A stretch of DNA of 64,000 nucleotides from a virus. This document shows positions 16,124 through 25,079 of the stretch, piece by piece (positions within the stretch are counted from its first letter, which is position 1; each line of letters opens with the position of its first letter). The translations under genes and the position numbers were made by a program. The notes under the pieces were generated by a model, which saw only the letters and a list, made by a program, of their open reading frames with translations, was not told where the DNA came from and did not search any database. The stretch spans positions 1-64,000 of the IMG/VR virus record IMGVR_UViG_3300042892_001725; one strand, given 5' to 3'.

Positions 16124-16789
16124 AATATCATTATTTGGGATTATATCATCACCTAAATTATTATCAGGAATACTATTTGTTATAATATTGTTATTTGGTA
16201 TGATGTCATCACCTAAATTATTGTCAGGAATATTACTCGTTATAATATCGTTATTTGGTATAACATCGTCATCTAAATTATTATTAGGGATTGTTTTATA
16301 AATAAAATCTTTGTCTTTAATTAATTCATAATTAAAATATACAAGTGATGGTGGTTGTGGTATAACAGAATGTGATACACAACAAGGATAAACTGATGTG
16401 TAGCAAGTATCATATTCTAAATCGTCAGCAATAAATGACTCTTGAATATATATGTTTAGTTTTTCCCTAATTGGTAATATTATATTACCGTCAGATGTCT
16501 TTATTAAAAATTGTCCTTCATTTCTACCCTCAACACTCGTGTCTTGTTTGGTAAATTGATAGTAAATATAATATTCAGGTTCTGCATTGGGGTCGTCAAA
16601 TATTTTTTCAACAAACCCCGCTGGTCTTGAAGTTATTTTTGGAATACCTGTCTCAGAATTAACCATAGAAAAGAATATGGTTGAGGATTCCAATAATTCC
16701 ATAAAATTATTGTAATCACTTCTACCATCTTTTACTACTTGAAGTTTAAGAAGAGGTAAGGTTGCGTTTTTCTTTATAAAAAATTCCAT
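16103..16789 (-). CDS. Virion-associated protein with BppU-like N-terminal domain and C-terminal tandem repeats
   Basis: A 228-residue protein. Residues 1-120 (MEFFIKKNATLPLLKLQVVK, SSTIFFSMVNSETGIPKI, YYIYYQFTKQDTSVEGRNEG, NIILPIREKLNIYIQES) resemble the beta-sandwich adaptor domain found at the start of phage baseplate or fibre proteins such as BppU. A short Cys-containing segment follows (CYTSVYPCCVSH). Residues about 167-226 are three copies of a 20-residue Asn/Asp/Ile repeat, IPDNNLGDDIIPNNDIITNS and variants. It precedes the LCIB-like gene and probably belongs to the distal tail. A TATTTAT box lies 15 bases upstream. The adaptor call is tentative; the repeat is certain. Confidence 0.6.
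   Translation of the reverse strand: MEFFIKKNATLPLLKLQVVKDGRSDYNNFMELLESSTIFFSMVNSETGIPKITSRPAGFVEKIFDDPNAEPEYYIYYQFTKQDTSVEGRNEGQFLIKTSDGNIILPIREKLNIYIQESFIADDLEYDTCYTSVYPCCVSHSVIPQPPSLVYFNYELIKDKDFIYKTIPNNNLDDDVIPNNDIITSNIPDNNLGDDIIPNNNIITNSIPDNNLGDDIIPNNDIISNILL
16112..16291 (-). repeat. Three 60-bp in-frame tandem repeats
   Basis: Three direct copies encode a 20-residue Asn/Asp/Ile-rich unit at the C terminus of the protein at 16103-16789. Copies differ at several positions (N/D, V/I, S/N). Such repeats change length by slippage or recombination. Confidence 0.85.
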
Positions 16790-16803
16790 TAAAGTTTTTA
16801 TTT

Positions 16804-16810
16804 ATAAATA
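16804..16810 (-). promoter_or_regulatory. Putative late promoter box upstream of 16103-16789
   Basis: The minus strand reads AGTATTTATAAATAAAAAC, 15 bases before the start codon, just after the end of the glycosyltransferase cassette. Confidence 0.6.
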
Positions 16811-16825
16811 CTTCAAAATATAGAA

Positions 16826-18499
16826 TTAACTTTCTTTTCTTAATGAACCGTCATAATGTTCAAATCTATCGTGTTCCGTTGGTGTTAATAACAATAATCC
16901 CGGATTAATTTTTCCTTTAACAGTTTCTTGATAACAATAAGACATTAACGTCTGTTCAAATGGGTGAGCCCATTTTGTTTCTAAATAACACTTATAGTTA
17001 CCTTCTCTTGTTAATATTATCGGCCAATTACATAAATAAACTTCCCCTGTCGCATATGATAACCCTTTATATGTCCTTATCTCCTTAAATTGTGTTTTAG
17101 GTGAATTAGGGTCTAGTCCTTGAACCGGTAATTTAGGGTTATTCGGCCAATGAGATTGTCTAAAATCTTGAGGGACATTATACCAACTCCATTGAACACT
17201 ATTATCACCAAAAAATTCACTAAAATTTAATTTAAGAAAATCAAAATTTTCTTTTTTAACAATCTCTACTGATTTTTGATATAATTTATCAACAAAACGA
17301 GGGAACCCATTTCTACATACCTCACCTTTTTTTGGATAAAAAGCCATATCGTCTTCAAACCACCAATAACAATCTAAATCAGTTTCATCAAAATGTTCAG
17401 CAACAAACACTCTCCCCCCGACAATACCAATGTTGTCTTTTTTAATATGTTCAAAACCATATTGTTCACATAGTTCAAGATATCTTGGTGTTGTTGATAA
17501 ATCGGTTGAGTTATCTAATAAGAATTTTTTTGGTTTATCAATAAAGTCAGAATCATAATCTAACATAGATTGGATTAATACCTCAAATTGTTTAGGTGAG
17601 TTAAATGCTATAACATACAATCCAACTTTGGATGTGTCTAAACTATTCGGTTTAATTGGTAAAACACTTTCTTTAACTTGAGTCGTGTTATTTTTTAAGT
17701 CCTCAAAAAATTTACCCATTAATCCATTATCTTCTATTTCTGAATAACTAATCAACTCAGGGTATTTGTATGTCATAATTGTAAATAACGATTCTTCAGT
17801 TCCCATTAACCCTTGTGATAATGTATCATTCATTAACCCGTAATAGATACCGTTAATATCTGATATAACATCTTTTCTTCCTCCGAAGAAACCTGCTCGA
17901 GCAACCATTTTAACTGGTTCTCCGGCTAATTCACATAATTCAGGATATTTAAATCCGTGGATTTCAGAATTAGTTTCATAAGGGAAACAAACAAAATGAA
18001 AATTTTTAACTAATTGAGGTAATTTATCTAAAACCTTATCGTGTGTAAAATATCCCGGGTGAATTGTATTTGTTAACCCAGCGTCAATCCAAAACATATA
18101 TTCTGAATTAAACCTATCTAAAATTTTAGCATCGTGTAGGAGATAAATTTTTGACATAACCAACGGGTTATACATCTCTAATTTAGCTTGAGTTGAATCG
18201 GTTAACCATCCGACTTGATTATACCAATCCGGATTTGTTCTTATATTTTGTATTTTATCAAAAAAATCGTTGTCTTTAAACCAAGACAAACTTCTACGAA
18301 CAAATTGTGTGTTTTCACTTCGTCTATTGTTTGACACAAATTTCTCTAACTCTTCGTCACCAAAAATAATCATATTCACATCAACTTGTAATAGTTGTTG
18401 AAATTTATCTAAATAATGTTGGAATGAACGAGACCAACCCTCTTGAAGGTCTCCTCTACCTATATCCCATAATCCTGTCACTAATGTTACTTTACTCAT
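16826..18499 (-). CDS. Two-domain glycosyltransferase (HtrL/YibB-like plus GT-A-like)
   Basis: A 557-residue protein, last gene of a five-gene glycosyltransferase cassette. Residues 1-275 look like the HtrL/YibB family: VTLVTGLWDIGRGDLQEGW, VNMIIFGDEELEKF, SEYMFWIDAGLTN and ARAGFFGGRKDVI. Residues about 290-557 form a second GT-A-like domain with VGLYVIAFNSPKQFEVLIQS, CYWWFEDDMAFYP (acidic pair for metal and donor binding) and HPFEQTLMSYCYQE. Fusion of two sugar-transferring domains suggests sequential addition of two residues. The start codon overlaps the stop of the upstream gene by four bases, so translation is coupled. Donor and acceptor are unknown. Confidence 0.75.
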   Translation of the reverse strand: MSKVTLVTGLWDIGRGDLQEGWSRSFQHYLDKFQQLLQVDVNMIIFGDEELEKFVSNNRRSENTQFVRRSLSWFKDNDFFDKIQNIRTNPDWYNQVGWLTDSTQAKLEMYNPLVMSKIYLLHDAKILDRFNSEYMFWIDAGLTNTIHPGYFTHDKVLDKLPQLVKNFHFVCFPYETNSEIHGFKYPELCELAGEPVKMVARAGFFGGRKDVISDINGIYYGLMNDTLSQGLMGTEESLFTIMTYKYPELISYSEIEDNGLMGKFFEDLKNNTTQVKESVLPIKPNSLDTSKVGLYVIAFNSPKQFEVLIQSMLDYDSDFIDKPKKFLLDNSTDLSTTPRYLELCEQYGFEHIKKDNIGIVGGRVFVAEHFDETDLDCYWWFEDDMAFYPKKGEVCRNGFPRFVDKLYQKSVEIVKKENFDFLKLNFSEFFGDNSVQWSWYNVPQDFRQSHWPNNPKLPVQGLDPNSPKTQFKEIRTYKGLSYATGEVYLCNWPIILTREGNYKCYLETKWAHPFEQTLMSYCYQETVKGKINPGLLLLTPTEHDRFEHYDGSLRKES

Positions 18500-19095
18500 A
18501 TTGTATCTCTAATTTTATATATTATTTTATCAACAAATTCATATTCCATAATTTTGGATAAGTCTTCGTAAAATAACCCATCCCCGAATACGTCTTCTTG
18601 AAACATTGGTAAATTTTTAGTATTAGGAATGACACCCATACATTTACCAATATTCCCTAGTGTTACTTCTTTTGTCGTCCAATTAATTGTTCCTCCCCAT
18701 TTATGTTTAAAAATGTATAGTTTTTTTTCTGTAACGACTTCCCTTATATACTCAAAGGCATCATCAACATAATAATCATCGTCGTCCGCAAACATAATAA
18801 AATCACCGTCAAGGTTATTAATGTGTTTGTTTAATAAAGGGTGTCCAAACTTACCTAATCTATCCCCATCATTTATAATGTGATTTAATTTAAAATTAAC
18901 ATCATAATTAGATAAAACATTTTGAACAAACTCGTGATTTGTATCGGATATTATGGTAAAAGAATCGTTTTGGGTTAACTGATTTTTAAAACTATCAATC
19001 AATCTTGGTAATGATTCTCTTCCAATAGTTGTGCAAACAATGTTAAAAGAATAGTTAGACATCATATTTCTCATCAATTTTATATTTGTCGACAT
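18496..19095 (-). CDS. GT2-family glycosyltransferase
   Basis: A 199-residue GT-A enzyme. It starts SFNIVCTTIGRESLPRLIDS, has a DGDFIMFADDDDYYVDDAFE segment whose acidic cluster is the DXD-type metal/donor site, and later has KWGGTINWTTKEVTLGNIG. It is short for GT2 enzymes but covers the catalytic core. Its start overlaps the upstream gene by about 40 bases; a later Met (MMSNYSFNIV, residue 11) would remove most of the overlap and may be the true start. It belongs to the cassette at 16.8-21.9 kb, placed between a fibre gene and the BppU-like gene. Confidence 0.75.
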   Translation of the reverse strand: MSTNIKLMRNMMSNYSFNIVCTTIGRESLPRLIDSFKNQLTQNDSFTIISDTNHEFVQNVLSNYDVNFKLNHIINDGDRLGKFGHPLLNKHINNLDGDFIMFADDDDYYVDDAFEYIREVVTEKKLYIFKHKWGGTINWTTKEVTLGNIGKCMGVIPNTKNLPMFQEDVFGDGLFYEDLSKIMEYEFVDKIIYKIRDTI

Positions 19096-19900
19096 CCAAT
19101 AAATCCATAAGGTCCAATATCCCTCTTTGTAAATCTAACCAATCACCAAAATTAAAAAATTTAACGTCATTTGTGTGAGTTAATATAGATAAAACCTCTT
19201 GTTCACTAATTAATTTACCTGTTGTTGTGTAATATGTTTCAAAAATCGATAAGTAATTAGATAAAACTTTTTGAATAGACTCACTTGTCCCTCCAAACAT
19301 ACCTCCGGGAACTAACTTAAAGTCTGTGTTAAACATATTAACAAGAACTGCTTTTAATTCGTAATTAACCTGAATTGATTCTCCTCTTAAACAAATAAAA
19401 CCATTCTCAGATATTTTTTCATTTATTTTATTTAAAAATAATTCTGAATGGGCAAAAACATTAATGTAATCTCTCCATCTATCGTGACAACTAGTTCCAA
19501 AAAGTCCGGAATCAATCCACACAACATTTTTATTATCTTCACACTCATCGAGTAAAAATTGTAACTTATTAAAAATAACTTCTACATAATTTTTAACACA
19601 ATAAATTCTATCGTAAATTTCCCCTTCGGCAAATTTAACTAATCTAATTGGGTTTATGTTGTTTAGGTAATTTTCAGAATTTAATTCGTGAAACTTTATG
19701 GTTACATTTGGTTGGTTAAATTGTTCACCTAAATGATATTTGTCGTAAGTGTATTGATTAGTGTAAATAACATATTCAAAACCTTCAAAAATTATACTAC
19801 GTAATGTTTGGGTTAATAATGGATATGATTTATATACCATACCACCTCTGGAATCTTCATAGTTTAATTCATAAACTGATGTAATAATTTTTAATACCAT
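19055..19900 (-). CDS. Putative glycosyltransferase (HtrL/YibB-like)
   Basis: A 281-residue protein related in outline to the N-terminal half of the protein at 16826-18499: MVLKIITSVYELNYEDSRGG at the start, VIYTNQYTYDKYH, NKNVVWIDSGLFGTSCHDRW in the place of the WIDAGL motif, and VPGGMFGGTSESIQ in the place of GFFGGRKDVI. This WIDxGL plus GGxFGG pairing marks the HtrL/YibB group of GT-A-like proteins. The repeated presence of this rare family in one cassette suggests duplication. It overlaps both neighbours, consistent with a polycistronic message. Confidence 0.65.
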   Translation of the reverse strand: MVLKIITSVYELNYEDSRGGMVYKSYPLLTQTLRSIIFEGFEYVIYTNQYTYDKYHLGEQFNQPNVTIKFHELNSENYLNNINPIRLVKFAEGEIYDRIYCVKNYVEVIFNKLQFLLDECEDNKNVVWIDSGLFGTSCHDRWRDYINVFAHSELFLNKINEKISENGFICLRGESIQVNYELKAVLVNMFNTDFKLVPGGMFGGTSESIQKVLSNYLSIFETYYTTTGKLISEQEVLSILTHTNDVKFFNFGDWLDLQRGILDLMDLLDVDKYKIDEKYDV

Positions 19901-20598
19901 TTGTCGTGATTGGGGATTAATAAGTTTATGTGTTTGCTAGAATTGTTTTTTAAGTCAACACCGTTATGTAATGCTGAGAAACACATTTCATCTATATTAC
20001 CCGCAGGTATATTATATAAATTGTCAACATATTTAATCTCAATACATTCATCCCAAGTTTTTAAAAATGAATAAAATTTATCTTTATCAATATCTAAAAA
20101 TTGAATGCAGTCTTCCGGCATCCACATATCCACTTTATTATATTGAACGTCAAATTTATTTTCATAATGTAAGTATCGTCTTCCTAACATACTATTTGTC
20201 TCAACCTCTTTTTCAAAAAGATAGGTTACTTGACCGGCAACACTATTAGGTATAAAACACTCTAACACATTTTTTTTTGTGAATAATGATTTGTTTGGTA
20301 TAACATCCGTATCTGTTAAAATTACTTTAGTAAATCCACTATCTAACGCAAATTTTACTGAGAATCTTTTAACTGAAAAATCAAAATCATAATAATTCGT
20401 ATTATATGTCACATATTTTTCATTATATTCCTTAATATGTGAAACAAATACATAATCTTCTTTAGTAATTGATTCCGGATTATCTGTAACTATGAAAATA
20501 TTTGGTTTATCTTCAAATTCTTTAAATGATTCTATCATTCTATTTGTTTGGGCATAATATCTATCACCATAACAAAATGTTGCTATCGCATATTCCAT
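19891..20598 (-). CDS. GT-A-type glycosyltransferase (GT8-like)
   Basis: A 235-residue protein beginning MEYAIATFCYGDRYYAQTNR, with KFALDSGFTKVILTDTDVIP in the middle. DTDVI is the DXD motif used by GT8/GT-A enzymes to hold Mn2+ and a nucleotide sugar. Later segments (MWMPEDCIQFLDIDKDKF, IPAGNIDEMCFSALHNG) resemble acceptor-side loops with an acidic residue preceding a helix. It is short but complete for a GT-A domain. The gene overlaps its downstream neighbour by ten bases. Confidence 0.7.
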   Translation of the reverse strand: MEYAIATFCYGDRYYAQTNRMIESFKEFEDKPNIFIVTDNPESITKEDYVFVSHIKEYNEKYVTYNTNYYDFDFSVKRFSVKFALDSGFTKVILTDTDVIPNKSLFTKKNVLECFIPNSVAGQVTYLFEKEVETNSMLGRRYLHYENKFDVQYNKVDMWMPEDCIQFLDIDKDKFYSFLKTWDECIEIKYVDNLYNIPAGNIDEMCFSALHNGVDLKNNSSKHINLLIPNHDKWY

Positions 20599-20602
20599 AT
20601 TT

Positions 20603-21850
20603 TTACAAATTACCTGTTATTCTTTCACACCAACCTTTTGACTTACTAAACGGCCAAACAACCCAGTATTTTGGTTTATGAACAGTTTGGAAATCTCTCC
20701 AAACTTTACAATACCCATCAGGGTCTCTCATCATATTATTAATCTCATTGATATCAGCATCTTTTCTAAAAAGTGTTTCATCTTTTTCATCGTGGAAAGC
20801 AACAACCCAAAATTCGTAATCTTTTTCAGGAACTTGAGAAAATCCAATGTCGATACAATGTTTAAAGATACTAGCGTAACTTGCCAACCATTCTTCCTCA
20901 GTTTCAAATATTTGAGGATTAGGTGCGTAATTTTTATCTAAAGTATATTGTTGAACAGCTCTATTTGAAAATTTAAGACCTGAATAAATTTCATAATCTT
21001 TTAAAGTTCTTTCAGTTCCGAACCCGTAAAAACTAAAGTCCATTGTAACGTCTTCACCGTCCATACCAAATAGTTGACGATTCTTTTTATGAGATAATTC
21101 ATTTTTCTTACCCCACTCTTTATCATCATCCCATTGTTTGGTTCTACCCTTACGAGTATATTCGTGCCAAATAACAGTTTTGTGTGGGTGAAATAAATCG
21201 TATCCGTGTGTAAATGCTCTAACAGCGATTGAGATTTCTTCTCCGTGGAAATAGAATTCAGGGTCGTGTTGAACCTCGACACTAAATTGTCCCAATGTAA
21301 ATGCCATATGGGCGGAGTAAAATCTTGAGGTAACGGGTTCTTTAAGATTTTCCCACCCCGGAATTGTTTCAGGTAAAAAGAAGACGGCACCTTCCGGTAT
21401 AAATCTATCAAAAGCCATTCTCCAAGGTTCTTTAACTCTACTTGCCGGGTCATTGTCCGGGTCGAATGAAGAAACATAACCTGTTAGTAAAGGTTTCTTA
21501 AATCCTTTCTTTTGAAGTTGTTTAACCATTTTGATTAGGGTGTCGTCCCAATCTTTTTCAAATCTCATATGAGAATCGATTTGTAAGGTATATTCTTCAC
21601 CTTTATATAGTTGTTGAACTTGGTTTCTTGCCCAACAAACCCCTTTGGATTCGGTGTATAGAACATCAATAACTCTAAAACGTTTATCACCTTTGAATTC
21701 TGATAAATTATCAAAACCATCTTCCGGATGATATTGACGACAAATACCGATTACTAAATTTTTAGGTTTCTTTGCATTCTCCAACATTGATTTAATTGTT
21801 GGGATAAGTTGGGGGTCACGATAGGACGCAATTTGGACAAATATCTTCAT
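20603..21850 (-). CDS. GlcNAc-transferase-family glycosyltransferase (Skp1-type, PF11397-like)
   Basis: A 415-residue enzyme that opens the cassette. It matches the UDP-GlcNAc transferase family known from Dictyostelium Skp1 hydroxyproline GlcNAc-transferase: KIFVQIASYRDPQLIPTIKS, TESKGVCWARNQVQQLYKGE, YTLQIDSHMRFEKDWDDTLI, SAHMAFTLGQFSVEV and FYFHGEEISIAVRAFTHGYD. QIDSH is the DXD-equivalent donor site. Family members transfer sugars to proteins, and to hydroxyproline in Skp1, which matters because adjacent fibre genes encode Pro-Thr-rich linkers. A TATTTAT box and an inverted repeat lie upstream. Confidence 0.85.
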   Translation of the reverse strand: MKIFVQIASYRDPQLIPTIKSMLENAKKPKNLVIGICRQYHPEDGFDNLSEFKGDKRFRVIDVLYTESKGVCWARNQVQQLYKGEEYTLQIDSHMRFEKDWDDTLIKMVKQLQKKGFKKPLLTGYVSSFDPDNDPASRVKEPWRMAFDRFIPEGAVFFLPETIPGWENLKEPVTSRFYSAHMAFTLGQFSVEVQHDPEFYFHGEEISIAVRAFTHGYDLFHPHKTVIWHEYTRKGRTKQWDDDKEWGKKNELSHKKNRQLFGMDGEDVTMDFSFYGFGTERTLKDYEIYSGLKFSNRAVQQYTLDKNYAPNPQIFETEEEWLASYASIFKHCIDIGFSQVPEKDYEFWVVAFHDEKDETLFRKDADINEINNMMRDPDGYCKVWRDFQTVHKPKYWVVWPFSKSKGWCERITGNL

Positions 21851-21855
21851 TTAAT

Positions 21856-21894
21856 ATCTTTTTATTGTAAAAATAATATTTTTTATAAAAAGAT
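21856..21894. repeat. 10-bp inverted repeat upstream of glycosyltransferase cassette
   Basis: ATCTTTTTAT (21856-21865) pairs with ATAAAAAGAT (21885-21894) across 19 bases, between the end of the fibre gene and the first glycosyltransferase. It overlaps the promoter box at 21893-21899, so it may be an operator or a terminator-like structure. Confidence 0.45.
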
Positions 21895-21899
21895 AAATA
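21893..21899 (-). promoter_or_regulatory. Putative late promoter box of the glycosyltransferase cassette
   Basis: The minus strand reads TCTATTTATCTTTTTATAAAA, 43 bases before the start of the GlcNAc-transferase-like gene. Confidence 0.45.
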
Positions 21900-21903
21900 G
21901 AAA

Positions 21904-24546
21904 TTATATTCCACCATCAATAATTGTCCAACCATACGTTCCGGTTAGAATTGCTCTACCGGCTGAACTACCGGCAGTATATTTAATTGTTCCAAAATTA
22001 ATGTTAATTCCAGAGGTTAATGTTGGTAAAGAACTCCATCCATTATAAATTGCGTCAAGATTTGTTGTTGAGTAATCACTAAATGTTTTACCATTCATAA
22101 ATCCATTAAAGTTTGTTACGCCGGTAACGTTCCAAGAACCAATATTTTGATTAAATCCTACTGAACCAAACATATTTGACATATTAGTCACATTACTAAC
22201 GTTCCAAGAACCAATAGGTTGATTGAATTGTGTTGCTCCGTTAAACATCTGTTGCATATTTGTTACATTACCAACGTTCCAACCACTAATATTTTGATTA
22301 AAAATACTACACGTAGCAAACATTAATCTCATTGTTGTAACATTAGAAGTGTCCCAACTAGTTATATTACCATCAAATGCGTAATCAAACCAAAACATAT
22401 AATCCATATTAGTTACTGAACTTACATCCCAAGAATTAAGGTTTTGGTTGAATATTGTGTTAAAAAAGAACATACCTTCCATAGTTGTAACATTTGATAC
22501 ATCCCAAGAATTAATATATTGATTAAATGGGGATAAACTAAACATATAATTCATATCTGTAACATTACTTACATTCCATCCCGATAATGGTTGGTTAAAT
22601 GATGTTGATTGATAAAACATATAATCCATTTTAGTAACACTACTAACATCCCAAGAATTAATTGGTTGGTTAAATGGTGTTAAAGGGAACATATCACCCA
22701 TATCAGTAACATTATATGTTGTCCAACCACTAATCATTGGTGAACCACCGTTATTAAATGATGTGCAACCATTAAAAGTTCCTTTCATATTAGTAACACT
22801 ACCAACATTCCAAGAACTTAAATTTTGGTTAAAAACGGTATTTTGTAAGAACATATAACTTATAGATTGAACATTTGATACATCCCAAACACCAATTGGC
22901 TGATTAAATAAATAAGTGTTATCAAACATTGCTCCCATATCAGTAACATTACTAACATCCCAACCTGATATGTCGTCATTAAAATTATGACACTCAAAAA
23001 ACATACCTTGCATATTTGTTACGTTTGATGTGTTCCAAGAATTTATAAAAGGGACTGTTGTTAAATTAGTACAATTCTCAAACGTATAAGATAAATTATT
23101 TGTTCCCGTTAAATCTAAAACATCGGTAACATTTGATAATGATAAATTATTACAATTAGAAAAATACGAACCACTATTACCCAAACGTAAACAACCCCAC
23201 TGTAGAACTTCTCTAATTTTATTTCTACTAATAGGGTTAACACCAAACGACCACCCAATTAATGTCCCTGTTATTGTTATTATATAATCACCCGGAGTTA
23301 CATATGTGTGTGTTCTATTATCGTAAATATTATTAGAGGTTTCCCCATCACCCCAATCAATTGTTCCATAATAAAACCCCGAAGTTTCATATGGTAATGT
23401 AATTGATTCGTTTATAGTTGTTGTTCTCCAAACAGAGATAAAGGATGGTGGTATAACAGGATTACAAGTTTGATATTTAACACATACCTCACAAAAAATG
23501 TATGTTGTTCCGTGGTCCCAAAAATCGGTTACCCAAGTCACAATTTTAGATACACTAATAATTTCTAAACACTCACCAAATGAATTGACAACCGCAGTTC
23601 CCGGTAAAAAGTTAGACGGTAACATAATATATTTTATAATCTTTTTAGCACAACAAGATTGAACTTGGAACAACACATACTTAACAGGTGTTGTTGGTGT
23701 GGGAGTGTGAGTCGGAGTTGGTGTAGGTGTATGAGTCGGAGTTACCGATGGTGTTATTGATGGTGTAGGTGTTGGTGTGGGTGTTGATGTTGGACACGGA
23801 TAGATAAAATTGGCTTTCTGACAATGGTAAATACTCGGTTGAGAACCCATCGCAATAAATGAATAGAAATTGTTTGTAGATGAACTAACAACATAAGTGG
23901 CACATCCAATGAAACCACTACTTTCAATATAATACGCTCCTGACAGAGGACTAAATGATATTGGTATGTTTGATAAGGTAAATTGGTTTGATGAATCACA
24001 ACTATCCTCAAAATAACCAACTATCGGTGGTAATGTTGGAGTGGGTGTCGGAGTGGTGGTTGGTGTAGGTGTTGGTCCGGGGCAAACATCCCCAACACAA
24101 ATATTAGATGAAACCTGAATTATTAATCCACTATCACCATACGGAAATTGACCACAAACATATAATGTGGTTGCCGAGTAAATCTCACCATAGATTAATG
24201 TCCCGTCACATTGAGTATACCCAAAATTTAATGTTACCCCTAAAGGGTTATCAATTGAGATACAATTACAAACGGAATTTGTTGGTGTGGGAGTGGGTGT
24301 TGTCGTTGGTGTTTGACTAGGAGCAGGTTCACCACAAAAATGATATTGAATTTCTTCACAACCAATGTTATCTGTGACTATCACTAAGACTTCTTGAGAA
24401 CCTGATAATTCTGTTGGTATGTTTAGAATTAACGGGACTGATGAGACAGCTGTCGCAACAACATAACAATACGTTCTTGTTATATCACATATTGATATGT
24501 TATATGGGGAATGTCCGGATAAACTTGTGATTTCAATTACTTGCAT
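21904..24546 (-). CDS. Tail fibre/adhesin with Pro-Thr linkers, PKD-like domain and BspA repeats
   Basis: An 880-residue modular adhesin. Residues 1-72 are a short N-terminal module (SPYNISICDITRTYCYVV, IGCEEIQYHFC). Three small Cys-containing modules (about 92-156, 174-250, 288-362) are separated by Pro-Thr tracts such as TPTPTPTN. Residues about 369-427 (SVWRTTTINESITLPY, YGTIDWGDGETS, HTYVTPGDYIITITG) form a PKD-like beta sandwich. Residues about 455-840 are tandem BspA-type (DUF285) repeats of about 24-30 residues, consensus FNQPISSWDVSNVTNMxxMF. A short cap ends at GWTIIDGGI. BspA repeats are leucine-rich-repeat-like and mediate surface binding. A close paralogue lies within the protein at 30186-36104. 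It probably recognises the host surface. Confidence 0.85.
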   Translation of the reverse strand: MQVIEITSLSGHSPYNISICDITRTYCYVVATAVSSVPLILNIPTELSGSQEVLVIVTDNIGCEEIQYHFCGEPAPSQTPTTTPTPTPTNSVCNCISIDNPLGVTLNFGYTQCDGTLIYGEIYSATTLYVCGQFPYGDSGLIIQVSSNICVGDVCPGPTPTPTTTPTPTPTLPPIVGYFEDSCDSSNQFTLSNIPISFSPLSGAYYIESSGFIGCATYVVSSSTNNFYSFIAMGSQPSIYHCQKANFIYPCPTSTPTPTPTPSITPSVTPTHTPTPTPTHTPTPTTPVKYVLFQVQSCCAKKIIKYIMLPSNFLPGTAVVNSFGECLEIISVSKIVTWVTDFWDHGTTYIFCEVCVKYQTCNPVIPPSFISVWRTTTINESITLPYETSGFYYGTIDWGDGETSNNIYDNRTHTYVTPGDYIITITGTLIGWSFGVNPISRNKIREVLQWGCLRLGNSGSYFSNCNNLSLSNVTDVLDLTGTNNLSYTFENCTNLTTVPFINSWNTSNVTNMQGMFFECHNFNDDISGWDVSNVTDMGAMFDNTYLFNQPIGVWDVSNVQSISYMFLQNTVFNQNLSSWNVGSVTNMKGTFNGCTSFNNGGSPMISGWTTYNVTDMGDMFPLTPFNQPINSWDVSSVTKMDYMFYQSTSFNQPLSGWNVSNVTDMNYMFSLSPFNQYINSWDVSNVTTMEGMFFFNTIFNQNLNSWDVSSVTNMDYMFWFDYAFDGNITSWDTSNVTTMRLMFATCSIFNQNISGWNVGNVTNMQQMFNGATQFNQPIGSWNVSNVTNMSNMFGSVGFNQNIGSWNVTGVTNFNGFMNGKTFSDYSTTNLDAIYNGWSSLPTLTSGININFGTIKYTAGSSAGRAILTGTYGWTIIDGGI

Positions 24547-24563
24547 AAACTATTCATTATTTA

Positions 24564-24570
24564 ATAAATA
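24564..24570 (-). promoter_or_regulatory. Putative late promoter box upstream of 21904-24546
   Basis: The minus strand reads ACTATTTATTAAATAATGA, 18 bases before the start, inside a near-palindrome at 24551-24572 (CTATTcattatttAATAAATAG). Confidence 0.5.
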
Positions 24571-24577
24571 GTCCTAA

Positions 24578-25078
24578 TTAACCAATTGAAATTACTAACC
24601 CATTTTTAATTACAACAGTTAATCCATCAACGGTTTTAAATGTAGTTGTTATACCGGAAAAAATAGGTTCTTCATTTTGGTTAATAATTAACTCTTCCGA
24701 ATAAAGAGTGTCTGATGGTATATAAATTTGTTGATTATCAATATCGTCTAATGATAAAGCAACAAATGCGTCATATAAAAAATAACCTAAATCAAATTGA
24801 TTGTTGTCAAATTCACTTCTTGTTGATTTAAAATTTTTATATACTTCATCATTTAACGATAAACGTATTTCGATTGCATCCCAATTCTTACAATCGGAAA
24901 TCCCATTTTGTGTTTTTATTGCGTCTAACACAATAGAATTAGAAACGTCATTCAATAGATTTTTAACTGAAATACTATCCATTGTATTAATATCCCTTCT
25001 CATTATTAAAAGACTATTTATTTCTAAAATATTTTGATATAAAACAATCGTCAAAAAATTCCAATTTGTATATTCCAT
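24578..25078 (-). CDS. Hypothetical protein between fibre genes, possible fibre chaperone
   Basis: A 166-residue protein, not recognised. The first two thirds look helical (SVKNLLNDVSNSIVLDAIKT, NNQFDLGYFLYDAFVALSLD); the last 50 residues are beta (IFSGITTTFKTVDGLTVVIK). It starts one base after the end of the large fibre at 25080, so it should be translated from the same message. Small proteins directly behind fibre genes are often assembly chaperones or caps; that is an inference from position only. An internal Met at residue 26 (MRRDINTMD) is an alternative start. Confidence 0.55.
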   Translation of the reverse strand: MEYTNWNFLTIVLYQNILEINSLLIMRRDINTMDSISVKNLLNDVSNSIVLDAIKTQNGISDCKNWDAIEIRLSLNDEVYKNFKSTRSEFDNNQFDLGYFLYDAFVALSLDDIDNQQIYIPSDTLYSEELIINQNEEPIFSGITTTFKTVDGLTVVIKNGLVISIG

Positions 25079-25079
25079 A

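Noticed and set aside
16826-21850. Glycosyltransferases acting on phage DNA, as T4 glucosylates hydroxymethylcytosine
   Set aside because: No hydroxymethylase or hypermodification enzyme is seen in the window and the GT families are protein- or polysaccharide-type. Not excluded, since the rest of the genome is unseen.
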